A stretch of DNA of 64,000 nucleotides, taken from Mangrovimicrobium sp033283385 (lineage in GTDB: Bacteria > Pseudomonadota > Gammaproteobacteria > Pseudomonadales > Halieaceae). The position numbers were made by a program, and so were the translations under genes. A model generated the notes under the pieces. That model did not search any database. It was not told where the DNA came from and saw nothing but the letters and a program-made list of their open reading frames with translations. This document shows, piece by piece, positions 9,078-17,597 of the stretch (positions are counted from its first letter, which is position 1; each line of letters opens with the position of its first letter). The stretch is from NCBI GenBank assembly GCA_033283385.1, contig JAWMQQ010000002.1, positions 496,001 through 560,000 on the forward strand, in the 5' to 3' direction.

Positions 9078-9647
9078 ATGCGCCCGTTCCGGCAGCGGGG
9101 GTTCAGCCTGCTGGAAATGCTGGTGGCGCTGCTGATCATCGTGCTGGCGACCTCGCTGGTCACACTGAACATCAACACCGGCAACGAGGACAAGCGGTTG
9201 GACAGCGCGGTGCGCCAGCTCACCGAGACCGCCAACTACGCGCTGGACGAGGCGCAGTTCACCGGTATGGATTACGGCCTGCAATTCAGCGCGGTCAGCG
9301 AGCGCGGCATACCCCACTACCACTGGCGCTGGCGCGAGCGCGGCCCGGAGGGCTGGCGGGAGCCGGCCAGCGGCAAGGAGGTCTTCGCCGAGGGCGACCT
9401 GCCCGAGGGGGTGGAGCTGCAACTGACGATCGAGGACGTGATCCAGCCGCGCGACGTGCTGGATAACGGCAGCGACGCCACCGACCCGCAACTCATCCTG
9501 TATTCCAGCGGCGAAACGCCGCCGGGCTCGCTGGACGTGCGCGCGGGGGACAGGGCCGAGTTGCGCTGGCGCGTCGAGTGGAGCGCGCTGGGCGATTTCC
9601 GCGCCCTGCCGAAGGGCGTGGAACCGGCGCCGGAGGAGAGCCAGTGA
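9078..9647 (+). CDS. gspH: Minor pseudopilin GspH
   Basis: A 189-residue prepilin-like protein with leader MRPFRQRG and cleavage before FSLLEMLVALLI, keeping Glu at +5. The rest is a globular domain with a Trp/Arg-rich centre (HYHWRWRERGPEGWREP). It starts 2 bases after the gspG stop and overlaps gspI by 4 bases (GTGA). Identification rests on position and the N-terminal signature, because GspH globular domains vary. Confidence 0.88.
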   Translation: MRPFRQRGFSLLEMLVALLIIVLATSLVTLNINTGNEDKRLDSAVRQLTETANYALDEAQFTGMDYGLQFSAVSERGIPHYHWRWRERGPEGWREPASGKEVFAEGDLPEGVELQLTIEDVIQPRDVLDNGSDATDPQLILYSSGETPPGSLDVRAGDRAELRWRVEWSALGDFRALPKGVEPAPEESQ

Positions 9648-10060
9648 TCCGCCGCGCGGGCCGCCCCGGCGGTTTTACCCTGATCGAGGTGATGGTGGCG
9701 CTGGCGGTGGTGGCGCTGGCCCTGCCCGCACTGCTGTTCGCGCTGTCGCAGCAGGCCGACGCCACCGGCTACCTGCGCGACAAGTCCATGGCCCACGCGG
9801 TGGCGGCGAACAAGCTCGCCGAGTTGCGGCTGTTCAGCTACGCGCAGCGCAATGTCATGCAGGGGGACGACAGCGGTGTCACGCAGATGGCGCAGCGCGA
9901 CTGGTACTGGTGGGTGAACAGCAAGCTCACCAACGTGCGGCTGTTCTACCGCGTGGAAATCAAGGTTGCCGACAGCGAGGACGGCAGGGACAGGCCGCTG
10001 TACACACTGGTCGGTTTCCTCCCCGCGGACCTGCAAGCGGATGATCCCAATGCGCCGTGA
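9644..10060 (+). CDS. gspI: Minor pseudopilin GspI
   Basis: A 138-residue minor pseudopilin starting at GTG 9644 within the gspH stop. The leader VIRRAGRPGG is followed by FTLIEVMVALAVVALALPAL with Glu at +5, then the usual AHAVAANKLAELRL segment. GspI nucleates the pseudopilus tip with J and K. Its 3' end overlaps the start of gspJ by 11 bases, and the repeat array begins directly downstream. Confidence 0.92.
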   Translation: MIRRAGRPGGFTLIEVMVALAVVALALPALLFALSQQADATGYLRDKSMAHAVAANKLAELRLFSYAQRNVMQGDDSGVTQMAQRDWYWWVNSKLTNVRLFYRVEIKVADSEDGRDRPLYTLVGFLPADLQADDPNAP

Positions 10061-10865
10061 CCCCGCTCCCGCGCACGATCCCGCTACTGCGCACGATCCC
10101 GCTACTGCGCACGATCCCGCTACTGCGCACGATCCCGCTACTGCGCACGATCCCGCTACTGTAGGAGCCTGCTACGCAGGCGATCCCGCGGTTCGCGATC
10201 GCCTGCGTAGCAGGCTCCTACGGAAGCACCGCGGCTTTACATTGATCGAGGTTCTTATCGCCATGGCCATCACCGCGCTGGTCGCGGCGATCGCCTACCG
10301 TATTTTCTCCACCGTGCTGATCGGCGCCGACAGCACCGAGCGGGCAGCCCAGCGCGTCTACCAGGTCAATCGCGCCTGGATGTTCATCTCCCGGGATTTC
10401 GAGCAGTTCTCCAACCGGCCGGTGCGCGACGAGTTCGGCGAGTCGGAGCCCGCGCTGCAGGGCGGCCCGGCGGCGCGCTTCCCCCTCAGCCTCACCCGTT
10501 CCGGCTGGTATGACCCGCTGGGCAACCCGCGGCCGGAACTGCAGCGGGTGAACTACCGGGTGGAGGACGGGGCGCTGTGGCGCGACAGCTACCCGGTGCT
10601 GGACCGCGCCGGCAACACCGAGCCCTTCGAGAGCAAACTGCTGGACGATGTCGACGACCTGCAGGTGCTGTTCCTGCCGGCGGTCTCCGCGGTGCGCAGC
10701 GTGGGCAACGGCACCGAACTCGACACGCGCCAGTGGCTGGACAGCTGGGTCATCGACAGCAGCCGGCCCGGGGAACTGCCGGCGCCGCCGCTGGCGGTGG
10801 AAGTGCGGCTGGTGCTGCGGGACTGGGGCGAGATGCGGAGGGTGTATGTACTGCCGCCGATCTAG
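10050..10865 (+). CDS. gspJ: Minor pseudopilin GspJ with repeat-encoded 62-residue leader
   Basis: The mature part is an ordinary GspJ: cleavage before FTLIEVLIAMAITALVAAIA with Glu at +5, then the globular domain. What is odd is the N-terminus. No ATG, GTG or TTG is in frame between the repeats and the prepilin site, so the nearest start is ATG 10050 (or ATG 10041), inside the end of gspI. Translation from there crosses five 18-bp repeats, giving AHDPAT units, and then a 61-bp REP-type palindrome, before reaching RKHRGF. The leader is thus 62 residues, where its neighbours have about 8-10. Prepilin peptidase would remove it, which may be why it is tolerated. A rare CTG start at 10203 inside the palindrome cannot be excluded. 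Confidence 0.85.
   Translation: MRRDPAPAHDPATAHDPATAHDPATAHDPATAHDPATVGACYAGDPAVRDRLRSRLLRKHRGFTLIEVLIAMAITALVAAIAYRIFSTVLIGADSTERAAQRVYQVNRAWMFISRDFEQFSNRPVRDEFGESEPALQGGPAARFPLSLTRSGWYDPLGNPRPELQRVNYRVEDGALWRDSYPVLDRAGNTEPFESKLLDDVDDLQVLFLPAVSAVRSVGNGTELDTRQWLDSWVIDSSRPGELPAPPLAVEVRLVLRDWGEMRRVYVLPPI
10071..10160 (+). repeat. Five perfect 18-bp tandem repeats inside the gspJ leader
   Basis: The unit GCGCACGATCCCGCTACT starts at 10071, 10089, 10107, 10125 and 10143 without mismatches, preceded by one degenerate copy covering the end of gspI. Because the unit is a multiple of three, copy number can change without breaking the gspJ frame. Each unit encodes six residues of the AHDPAT pattern. 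Confidence 0.95.
10161..10221. repeat. REP-type palindrome (REPIN-like) within gspJ
   Basis: Positions 10161-10185 are the exact reverse complement of 10197-10221, giving a 25-bp perfect inverted repeat with an 11-base loop. Each arm begins with GTAG followed by a small hairpin (GCCTGC-TAC-GCAGGC), the layout of REP elements mobilised by RAYT transposases. The same arm recurs at 42857, 42934, 43011, 47782 and inverted at 47834-47858. It is transcribed and apparently translated as part of gspJ. Confidence 0.9.
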
Positions 10866-10869
10866 CCCC

Positions 10870-11910
10870 GTGGGACGCCAGCGCGGTGCGGCGCTGGTAC
10901 TGGCGCTGTTGATCTTCGCCATCAGCGCGGCGCTGATCGTCGCCATGCGCGGCGATTTCGAGCGCGTCTACCAGCGCGCCGGCGGCATCTTCTTCGCCGA
11001 ACAGTCCGAGGCCTACCTGCGCGGCGCCGAGGGCCTGGCCAGTCTCGCCCTGCTGGTGGACTACGACCAGGACAAGCAGAAGGACACCCGGCAAGACACG
11101 CTGCAGGACATCTGGGCGCGCAAGGCCACGCCGTACCCGCTGGACGAGGGCGGCTGGCTGGCGGGCGACCTCGAAGACCTGCAGGGGCGGTTCAATCTCA
11201 ACCTGCTCGCGGCCAGGCCGTCGCAGGAGGGGGAAAACCCGCCGCGATTCACCCCGGCCCAGGCCCAGTTCATCCGCCTGCTGATCGCGGTGGGGGAGCC
11301 CGAGGTCGACGAGATACAGGCGGTCGCCATTACCCAGGCGGTCGGCGACTGGGAGGATACGGACAGCGAACCGCGCCCGGACGGCGCCGAGGACGACTAC
11401 TATGCCGGCCTCACCCCGGCTTACCGTGCCGCCAACCGGCCGATGGCCAGCGTCAGCGAATTGCGCGCCGTGCGCGGCGTAACCCCCGAGATCTACCAGC
11501 TGATTGCCCCCTGGGTGACGGTCTGGCCTCAGCAGGGTGGCACGCTTAACATCCACACCGCGCCGGTGGAAGTGCTGCGCTCCCTCGGCCCCAGCGATTC
11601 CCTGGTGCCGCTGAGTGAATCCGACGCGGTATCCCTGGTGGGTTACCGCTGCAGCAACCCCTATGGCAGCCTCGATGAATTCCTGCAACAACCGGCGTTT
11701 GCCGCCTTCTCCGACAGGATGGATCGCGGGCTGCTGGGCGAGACTTCGGAGTACTTCCTGCTGCGCGCCCAGGCGGATGTTGCCGGCAGGAGTACACGCT
11801 TGTACAGTGTGCTCCAGCGCGAAAACCGCCAGATCAGCGTGCTCAGCCGCACCACCGACGCGCGGGCATCCCCACAGGACTGGAAGAGAGACGACCCTTG
11901 CGAGAGCTAG
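10870..11910 (+). CDS. gspK: Type II secretion minor pseudopilin GspK
   Basis: GspK caps the pseudopilus tip. From the GTG at 10870 the 346-residue product starts VGRQRGAALVLALLIFAISA. As usual for GspK, the residue at +5 is not Glu. The large alpha-helical insert region and the helix-hairpin-like segments (NRPMASVSELRAVRGV, then SLDEFLQQPAF) are visible. The upstream reading frame is an extension inside gspJ and lacks support. It follows the gspJ stop by 4 bases and overlaps gspL by 13 bases. Confidence 0.92.
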   Translation: MGRQRGAALVLALLIFAISAALIVAMRGDFERVYQRAGGIFFAEQSEAYLRGAEGLASLALLVDYDQDKQKDTRQDTLQDIWARKATPYPLDEGGWLAGDLEDLQGRFNLNLLAARPSQEGENPPRFTPAQAQFIRLLIAVGEPEVDEIQAVAITQAVGDWEDTDSEPRPDGAEDDYYAGLTPAYRAANRPMASVSELRAVRGVTPEIYQLIAPWVTVWPQQGGTLNIHTAPVEVLRSLGPSDSLVPLSESDAVSLVGYRCSNPYGSLDEFLQQPAFAAFSDRMDRGLLGETSEYFLLRAQADVAGRSTRLYSVLQRENRQISVLSRTTDARASPQDWKRDDPCES

Positions 11911-13103
11911 CCATAATCCGCCTCATCGGCGATCGCCTGGCGTGGTATCCGCCGGGCGCGGCCGATGGCCCGCACTGGCTGGACAGCGACGCCGAGCGCG
12001 CGGCGCTGTCCGCGGCAATCGCCCAGCGCCGGCAGGCGGCGATATTCGCGGTGCCCGGCGAGGACCTGCGCCTGCTGCGCCTGGAGGTCAGCGCCGAGGA
12101 GCGCCGGCACATCGACAAGTCGCTGCCGTTCATGCTGGAAGAGGAGCTCGCCGAGGACGTCGCCGAGCTGCATTTCGCCCGCCTGCCCCTGGGCAAGCAG
12201 GATTACGCCGTCGCCGTGTGTTCGCGTAAGCACATGCAGGGCTACGCCGAACTGCTCGCGGACCTGCCCCCGGTAAACCAGTGGCTGCCGGAGCCGCTGC
12301 TGCTGCCCTGGCGCGAGGGGGAGTGGTGCGTCGTGCTGGAGGATGGGCACGCCATCGTGCGCCACGGCCGCTGCGAGGGTTTCAGCGCCGAGCGCGACCT
12401 GCTGCCGGTGATGCTGGCGGCGATGGAACAGTCCGCCGGCGCGCCATCGGCCATCGTGGTCTACGGCCAGCGGCAGGAGGAAGACCTGGCGCTGTTGCCG
12501 GAATCCCTGGCCCATCTCGCCCAGTGGCGGCGCGGCGGCTTCTACGAGGCGGGCCTGGTCGCAGAGAATCCCGAGCCCGCCCTGAACCTGCGCCAGGGGG
12601 AATTCGCCCAGCGCCTGCCGCTGGAGCGCTGGTGGCGCACCTGGCGGGTCGCCGCCATGCTGTTCGGCGTCGCCGTGCTGGTGCACCTGCTGGCGAGCTG
12701 GATGGACCTGCGCCAGCTCGAGGCGCGCAACCTGGAACTGCGCGGCGCGCTGGAACAGAGTTACCGGCGGGTGATCCCGCGCGGCATGGTGCCGCAACCG
12801 GAACAACAATTGCGCCGGCAACTGGCCGAACTCAGCGGCGGCGGACAGGGCAGTGATTTCGTCAGCCTGCTGGCGAGTGTCGGCGCCGTGATCGGCGACA
12901 ACCCGGGCACCAGCCTGGTCAGCATCAACTACAACGACAGGGCCGCGGAGATGCGCCTGAACATACTGGCCAAGGATTACGAGGCGGTCGAACACATCCG
13001 CGCGGGTTTCTCCTCCGGCGGGCTGCAGGCCACGCTGGAGAACAGCAGCGCCCAGGGCGACCAGGTGCGCGCGCGCCTGAGGGTCGGGGGGCGCCAGTCA
13101 TGA
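11898..13103 (+). CDS. gspL: Type II secretion protein GspL
   Basis: GspL anchors GspE to the membrane. The 401-residue protein has an actin-like cytoplasmic domain (about residues 1-240), one membrane helix at about 250-268 and a small periplasmic ferredoxin-like domain. The start is TTG at 11898 within the end of gspK; an early ATG is absent in frame. It ends in ATGA with gspM, so L and M, which form a complex, are translationally coupled. Confidence 0.9.
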   Translation: MRELAIIRLIGDRLAWYPPGAADGPHWLDSDAERAALSAAIAQRRQAAIFAVPGEDLRLLRLEVSAEERRHIDKSLPFMLEEELAEDVAELHFARLPLGKQDYAVAVCSRKHMQGYAELLADLPPVNQWLPEPLLLPWREGEWCVVLEDGHAIVRHGRCEGFSAERDLLPVMLAAMEQSAGAPSAIVVYGQRQEEDLALLPESLAHLAQWRRGGFYEAGLVAENPEPALNLRQGEFAQRLPLERWWRTWRVAAMLFGVAVLVHLLASWMDLRQLEARNLELRGALEQSYRRVIPRGMVPQPEQQLRRQLAELSGGGQGSDFVSLLASVGAVIGDNPGTSLVSINYNDRAAEMRLNILAKDYEAVEHIRAGFSSGGLQATLENSSAQGDQVRARLRVGGRQS

Positions 13104-13573
13104 AGGCCTGGTTTGCCGGACTCACCCAGCGTGAACAGCTCAGCGTACTGGCGCTGGGTGCGGCGCTGGCGCTGTATATTCTGTTCCGCGCAGTGGTGGC
13201 GCCGCTGGACGACGCCCGCGACGCGGTGGCCATGCAGAACCGGGGCGTGGCGCAATCCCTGGAAAATGTGGACGTGATGGTGTCGCAGATCCTGCAGCTG
13301 CGGGATTCCGGCGCCAGCAGCAGCGAGCGCCGCAACCTCACCAGCGTGGTCAACAGCTCCACCGCCCAGTTCAAGCTGCAGGTCGCCCGCCTGCAGCCCA
13401 ACAGCCGCGGCGAGATCCAGGTGCGCCTGGAAAACGCCCCCTTCGACGACCTCGTCGCCTGGCTCTACCAGATGGAACACCGCGAGGGGCTGGTGGTACA
13501 GGAAGCCTCGATCACCCAGGCCGGCGCCGCCGGCCGCGTCAACGTGTCTGTGCGACTGGGCCAGGCGAGCTGA
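13100..13573 (+). CDS. gspM: Type II secretion protein GspM
   Basis: A 157-residue bitopic inner-membrane protein: short cytoplasmic start with TQREQ, membrane helix at about residues 17-36, then a periplasmic domain with a helical stalk. The pattern LTQREQLSVLALGAALALY is typical of GspM, the partner of GspL. The genes on both sides overlap it by 4 and 1 bases. Confidence 0.9.
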   Translation: MKAWFAGLTQREQLSVLALGAALALYILFRAVVAPLDDARDAVAMQNRGVAQSLENVDVMVSQILQLRDSGASSSERRNLTSVVNSSTAQFKLQVARLQPNSRGEIQVRLENAPFDDLVAWLYQMEHREGLVVQEASITQAGAAGRVNVSVRLGQAS

Positions 13574-14319
13574 TGTTGCCGCGTTGGTTAATCGGCCTCG
13601 CGCTGGGCCTGGGGTTGCTGTTGGCGCTGGTGATCACCGCGCCGGCCCGCCTGCTGCCGTCATTTCTGCCCGGCGAGCAGGTAATCCTGCAGGGCCTGCA
13701 GGGTACGCTGTGGCACGGTAGCGCCAGCCGCGCCATGCTGGCGACCAGCGCCGGCTACCTGCAGCTCGGCCACGTGAACTGGCACCTGCACCCGCTCTCG
13801 CTGCTGGTGTTCTCACCCGTCATCACGCTGGAATCCAGCTGGGGCGCGCAGAAGGTCAACGCCGTGGTGCGCAGCTATCCCTCCGGCAATGTCGATATCG
13901 AAGATCTCGACGGGCGCTTCGATGCCGGCCTGCTCGAGCGCTTCGTCCCGGTGCGCCTGCTCGGCAGCGTCGAACTGCAACTGCAGCGGCTGGAGATTCG
14001 CGACCAGCTCCCGGTGGCAGCCGAGGGCCGCCTGGTCTGGCAGGGCGGCGCCTGGAACTCACCCCAGGGGCCGCGGCAGCTGGGCAGCTACGCCATGGAT
14101 GTCCAGACCGCGCAGGACGGCACCCTCAACGGCGCCGTAATAACCCTCGCCGGTGAAGTCGAGGCCGAGGGCAGCGCGAGCTGGCTCGCCGGCGCATACA
14201 AGGTCGATATCACCCTGAGCGGTCCCGGCCTGCAGGACCCGCAGCTGACCCAGGCCCTGCAGTTGATGGCGGCGCCCGAGGGCGACCATTTCCGCATCCG
14301 GCTCAACGGCAAGCTCTAG
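13573..14319 (+). CDS. gspN: Type II secretion protein GspN
   Basis: A 248-residue protein with an N-terminal membrane helix (about residues 5-25) and a periplasmic beta-rich domain containing LQGLQGTLWHGSA, the signature stretch of GspN. GspN is an accessory component missing from several T2SS clusters. It is the last gene of the operon. The prepilin peptidase gspO/pilD is not in the window and must be encoded elsewhere. Confidence 0.88.
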   Translation: MLPRWLIGLALGLGLLLALVITAPARLLPSFLPGEQVILQGLQGTLWHGSASRAMLATSAGYLQLGHVNWHLHPLSLLVFSPVITLESSWGAQKVNAVVRSYPSGNVDIEDLDGRFDAGLLERFVPVRLLGSVELQLQRLEIRDQLPVAAEGRLVWQGGAWNSPQGPRQLGSYAMDVQTAQDGTLNGAVITLAGEVEAEGSASWLAGAYKVDITLSGPGLQDPQLTQALQLMAAPEGDHFRIRLNGKL

Positions 14320-14402
14320 CACCGCGGGCGCGGCGGCCGGAATTCCGGTAAAATACGGCCTTTGCCAGGTCCCCTGGCCGACCAACTTCTGGAAGGAACA
14401 CC

Positions 14403-16184
14403 ATGACTGACATCGCCGGGCGTCTCGCCGCCGTGCGCGCGCTGATGCATGAACGCGGCTACGACGCGCTGATCGTACCCCGCGCCGACGAATACCTGGG
14501 CGAATACCTGCCCGAGCACAACGAGCGCATGCACTGGATTTCCGCGTTTACCGGTTCCGCCGGCGCGGTGGTCGTGCTGCCGGATTCCGCCGCGATCTTC
14601 GTCGACGGGCGCTACACCGTGCAGGTGCGCAACGAGGTCTCGCCGGAGCTGTTCGAGTACCACCACCTGATCGAGGAGCCCCACGTGCAGTGGCTGTCCG
14701 GCAAGCTCCCCGCCGGCGCCCGGGTGGCCTGCGACCCGCGTATGCACACGCTGTCCTGGTACCGCGCCAGCGCCGCGACACTGGCGGCCGCCGGGCAGGA
14801 ACTGGTGGCGGACGCGGACAACCTGGTCGACCGCTGCTGGACCGGACGCCCCGAGCCGCGGGTATTGCCGGCCCTGTTGCTGGAGCAGCGCTATACCGGT
14901 GTCTCCTCGCCGGACAAGCGCCGCAGCATCGCCGCCGCGATTACCGCGCAGGGCGCCGACGCCGCGCTGGTTTTCGCGCCGGATTCCGTGAGCTGGCTGC
15001 TCAACGTGCGCGGCACCGACATTCCCTGCATGCCCATCCTGCTGAGCTTCGCCGTGCTCGATGCCGATGCCAGCGTCACCGTATTCGCCGACCCGCGGCG
15101 CATCCCTCCGGGCTTCGACGCGCACGTGGGCGAAGGTGTGAGCGTACTTCCCGAGAGTGAGGCGGAAGGCTTCCTTTCCGGTTTTGCGGGTAAAACGGTA
15201 CTGGCCGACCCGGACAGCGCCAATGCCTGGACCCAGCTCGCGCTGGAATCCGGCGGCGCGAAACTGCTGGCCCGTCCCGACCCGGTCCTGCTGCCCAAGG
15301 CCTGCAAGAACGACGCGGAGATCCAGGGCGCCCGCGACGCCCACCGCCGCGACGCGGTGGCGGAAATCCGCTTCCTCGCCTGGCTGGACGCCGAGGTGGC
15401 CGCGGGCCGGCTGCACGACGAGGCCACCCTGGCGGACAAGCTCAGCGAGATGCGCGAGGCCAACGAGCACTACCACGGCCCGTCCTTCGACACGATTTCC
15501 GCCGCCGGCGGCAACGCCGCCATGTGCCACTACAACCACCGCAACGTGCCCGCCCCCGGCAGCCTGAGCATGGACTCGGTCTACCTCGTGGACAGCGGCG
15601 GCCAGTACACCGACGGCACCACCGACATCACCCGCACCATCGCCATCGGCGATCCCGGAGCCGAGGTGCGCCGCCTCTACACGCTGGTGCTGAAGGGCCA
15701 TATCGCGCTGGACCGCGCGCGCTTCCCCGCGGGCACCACCGGCACCCACCTGGACGCGCTGGCGCGGCAGCACCTGTGGCGCCACGGCTACGACTTCGAT
15801 CACGGCACCGGCCACGGTGTCGGCGCCTTCCTCAGCGTGCACGAGGGTCCGCAGCGCATCGCCAAGGCCTTCGCGCCGGTGCCGCTGCGCCCGGGCATGA
15901 TCGTCAGCAACGAGCCCGGCTACTACCGCGCCGACAGCTTCGGCATCCGCTGCGAAAACCTCGTGGTGGTGCGCGAGTGCGAGGCCGAGGGCGAGACGCC
16001 TGTCTACGGCTTCGAGGCGCTGACCCTGGTGCCCTTCGACCGGCGCATGCTGGACCTGGACCTGCTCGATGCCGACGAGCGCGCCTGGCTGGACGACTAC
16101 CACGGCCGCGTCGCCGAGTCCGTCGGCCCGCTGCTGGCCGGCGCCGAGCGCGACTGGCTGGAACAGGCCACGGCGCCCCTGTAG
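14403..16184 (+). CDS. Xaa-Pro aminopeptidase (M24B, long form)
   Basis: A cytoplasmic dinuclear-metal exopeptidase that removes N-terminal residues preceding proline. The 593 residues form two creatinase-type N-terminal domains (about 1-300), the pita-bread M24 domain (about 310-530) and a C-terminal M24_C cap, the architecture of the about 600-residue eukaryote-like aminopeptidase P group. Metal ligands are visible in VDSGGQYTDGTTDITRT (two Asp), GTGHGVGAF (His), SNEPGYYR (Glu) and the C-terminal Glu in RCENLVVV. ATG 14403 follows GGAAGGA. A TAAAAT hexamer at 14349-14354 may be the -10 of its own promoter. Confidence 0.92.
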   Translation: MTDIAGRLAAVRALMHERGYDALIVPRADEYLGEYLPEHNERMHWISAFTGSAGAVVVLPDSAAIFVDGRYTVQVRNEVSPELFEYHHLIEEPHVQWLSGKLPAGARVACDPRMHTLSWYRASAATLAAAGQELVADADNLVDRCWTGRPEPRVLPALLLEQRYTGVSSPDKRRSIAAAITAQGADAALVFAPDSVSWLLNVRGTDIPCMPILLSFAVLDADASVTVFADPRRIPPGFDAHVGEGVSVLPESEAEGFLSGFAGKTVLADPDSANAWTQLALESGGAKLLARPDPVLLPKACKNDAEIQGARDAHRRDAVAEIRFLAWLDAEVAAGRLHDEATLADKLSEMREANEHYHGPSFDTISAAGGNAAMCHYNHRNVPAPGSLSMDSVYLVDSGGQYTDGTTDITRTIAIGDPGAEVRRLYTLVLKGHIALDRARFPAGTTGTHLDALARQHLWRHGYDFDHGTGHGVGAFLSVHEGPQRIAKAFAPVPLRPGMIVSNEPGYYRADSFGIRCENLVVVRECEAEGETPVYGFEALTLVPFDRRMLDLDLLDADERAWLDDYHGRVAESVGPLLAGAERDWLEQATAPL

Positions 16185-16226
16185 ACTGCCCCACTAACAA
16201 GTACAAGAAACAAGGGGAGATTGCGC

Positions 16227-17597
16227 ATGGCGACAGCCGGCGGTGAACACTGGTCCTCGCGGTTCGCATTCATCATGGCCTCGGTCGGCTTCGCCGTCGG
16301 CCTGGGCAATATCTGGCGCTTCCCTTACGTCACCGGCGAGAACGGCGGCGCCGCCTTCGTCCTCGTCTACCTGGCCTGCGCCTTCGGCATCGGCCTGCCG
16401 GTACTGATCGCCGAGCTGATGATCGGCCGCCGCGGCAAGGGCAGCCCGCCCACCGCGGTCGCCAGGCTCGCCGCCGAGGCCGGCGCCGGCGGCCGCTGGA
16501 AAGTCATCGGCGCGATGGGCCTGCTGGCCGCCTACACCATCGAGATCGTCTACGCCGGCGTGGTCGGCTGGGTGCTGTGGTACCTGTTCAAGGCGATCAC
16601 CACCGGCTTCGCCGGTATGGACGTGCACACGGCGGAGCTGACCTTCAGCGGCGTACTGCACGACAACCTCGGCATGCTGTTCTGGACGCTTGTGGGCCTG
16701 GCCATTACCGGACTGATCATCTACGCGGGGGTGAAGGACGGCATCGAGCGCGCGGTCAGCGTGATGATGCCGGTGATGTTCCTGCTGCTGGTGGGGCTCG
16801 CCATCTACAACTACTACGCCGGCGGTTTCGATCGCGCCGTGCAGTACCTGTTTACACCGGATTTCAGCAAGCTCGGCTGGGGCAGCGTGCTGGCCGCCAT
16901 CGGCCAGGCGTTCTTCTCCATCAGCGTCGCCATGGGCGGCATGATGACCTACGGCTCCTACCTGCCGAAGGAAATATCCATCGCGCGCTCCGCGTTCATC
17001 GTGGTCTGCGCCGATACCCTGGTGGCATTGCTGGCGGGCCTGGTCATATTTCCCGCAGTGTTCAACTACGGCCTGAATCCCGCCGCCGGCGCCGGCCTGA
17101 TCTTCCAGACCCTGCCGGTGGCGTTCGCGCAGATGCCGGGCGGTTACCTGTTCAGCGTGCTGTTCTTTATCATCCTGTCGGTGGCGGGCATTACCTCGAT
17201 GGTGGGCCTGATCGAATCGGTCAACGCCTGGGCGGAGGAACGCTTCGGCATCGCGCGGCACAAGAGCGCCATGCTGGTGGTCGGCTCCATCGCCGCGCTC
17301 AGCATCATCAGCCTGATGTCCTACAACGTGATAGGCGGGGTCGCGGTGGCCGGTTTCAACTTCAACGACCTGATCGACTTCTTCTCCAACCAGATCCTGT
17401 TGCCGCTGGGCGGCCTGCTGATCGCGGTGTTCGCCGGCTGGGTCGTGATCCCCGCTGTCAGCCGCGAGGAGCTGAGCGGCGTCAGCGGCGCGGTGCACGG
17501 GCTGTGGTATACGCTGGTGCGCTACCTGGTGCCGCCGGCCCTGCTGCTGATCTTCGTGATGGGTATCTACAACCTGGCGCTACAGCACTGGGGCTAG
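16227..17597 (+). CDS. Sodium-dependent transporter of the SNF/NSS family
   Basis: An inner-membrane sodium symporter for amino acids or related amines; the substrate cannot be read from the sequence. It has 456 residues and about 11-12 membrane helices. The family start is clear: WSSRFAFIMASVGFAVGLGN IWRFPY with the unwound helix-1 sodium site. The second half contains SISVAMGGMMTYGSY, matching the conserved helix-6 to 7 region. The chosen start is ATG 16227 after AAGGGGAG rather than the TTG two codons upstream. Its 3' end overlaps the convergent cardiolipin synthase by 18 bases. Confidence 0.93.
   Translation: MATAGGEHWSSRFAFIMASVGFAVGLGNIWRFPYVTGENGGAAFVLVYLACAFGIGLPVLIAELMIGRRGKGSPPTAVARLAAEAGAGGRWKVIGAMGLLAAYTIEIVYAGVVGWVLWYLFKAITTGFAGMDVHTAELTFSGVLHDNLGMLFWTLVGLAITGLIIYAGVKDGIERAVSVMMPVMFLLLVGLAIYNYYAGGFDRAVQYLFTPDFSKLGWGSVLAAIGQAFFSISVAMGGMMTYGSYLPKEISIARSAFIVVCADTLVALLAGLVIFPAVFNYGLNPAAGAGLIFQTLPVAFAQMPGGYLFSVLFFIILSVAGITSMVGLIESVNAWAEERFGIARHKSAMLVVGSIAALSIISLMSYNVIGGVAVAGFNFNDLIDFFSNQILLPLGGLLIAVFAGWVVIPAVSREELSGVSGAVHGLWYTLVRYLVPPALLLIFVMGIYNLALQHWG

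Noticed and set aside
10071..10160. Possible CRISPR array
   Set aside because: The copies are direct 18-bp tandem repeats without spacers, and no cas genes are present.
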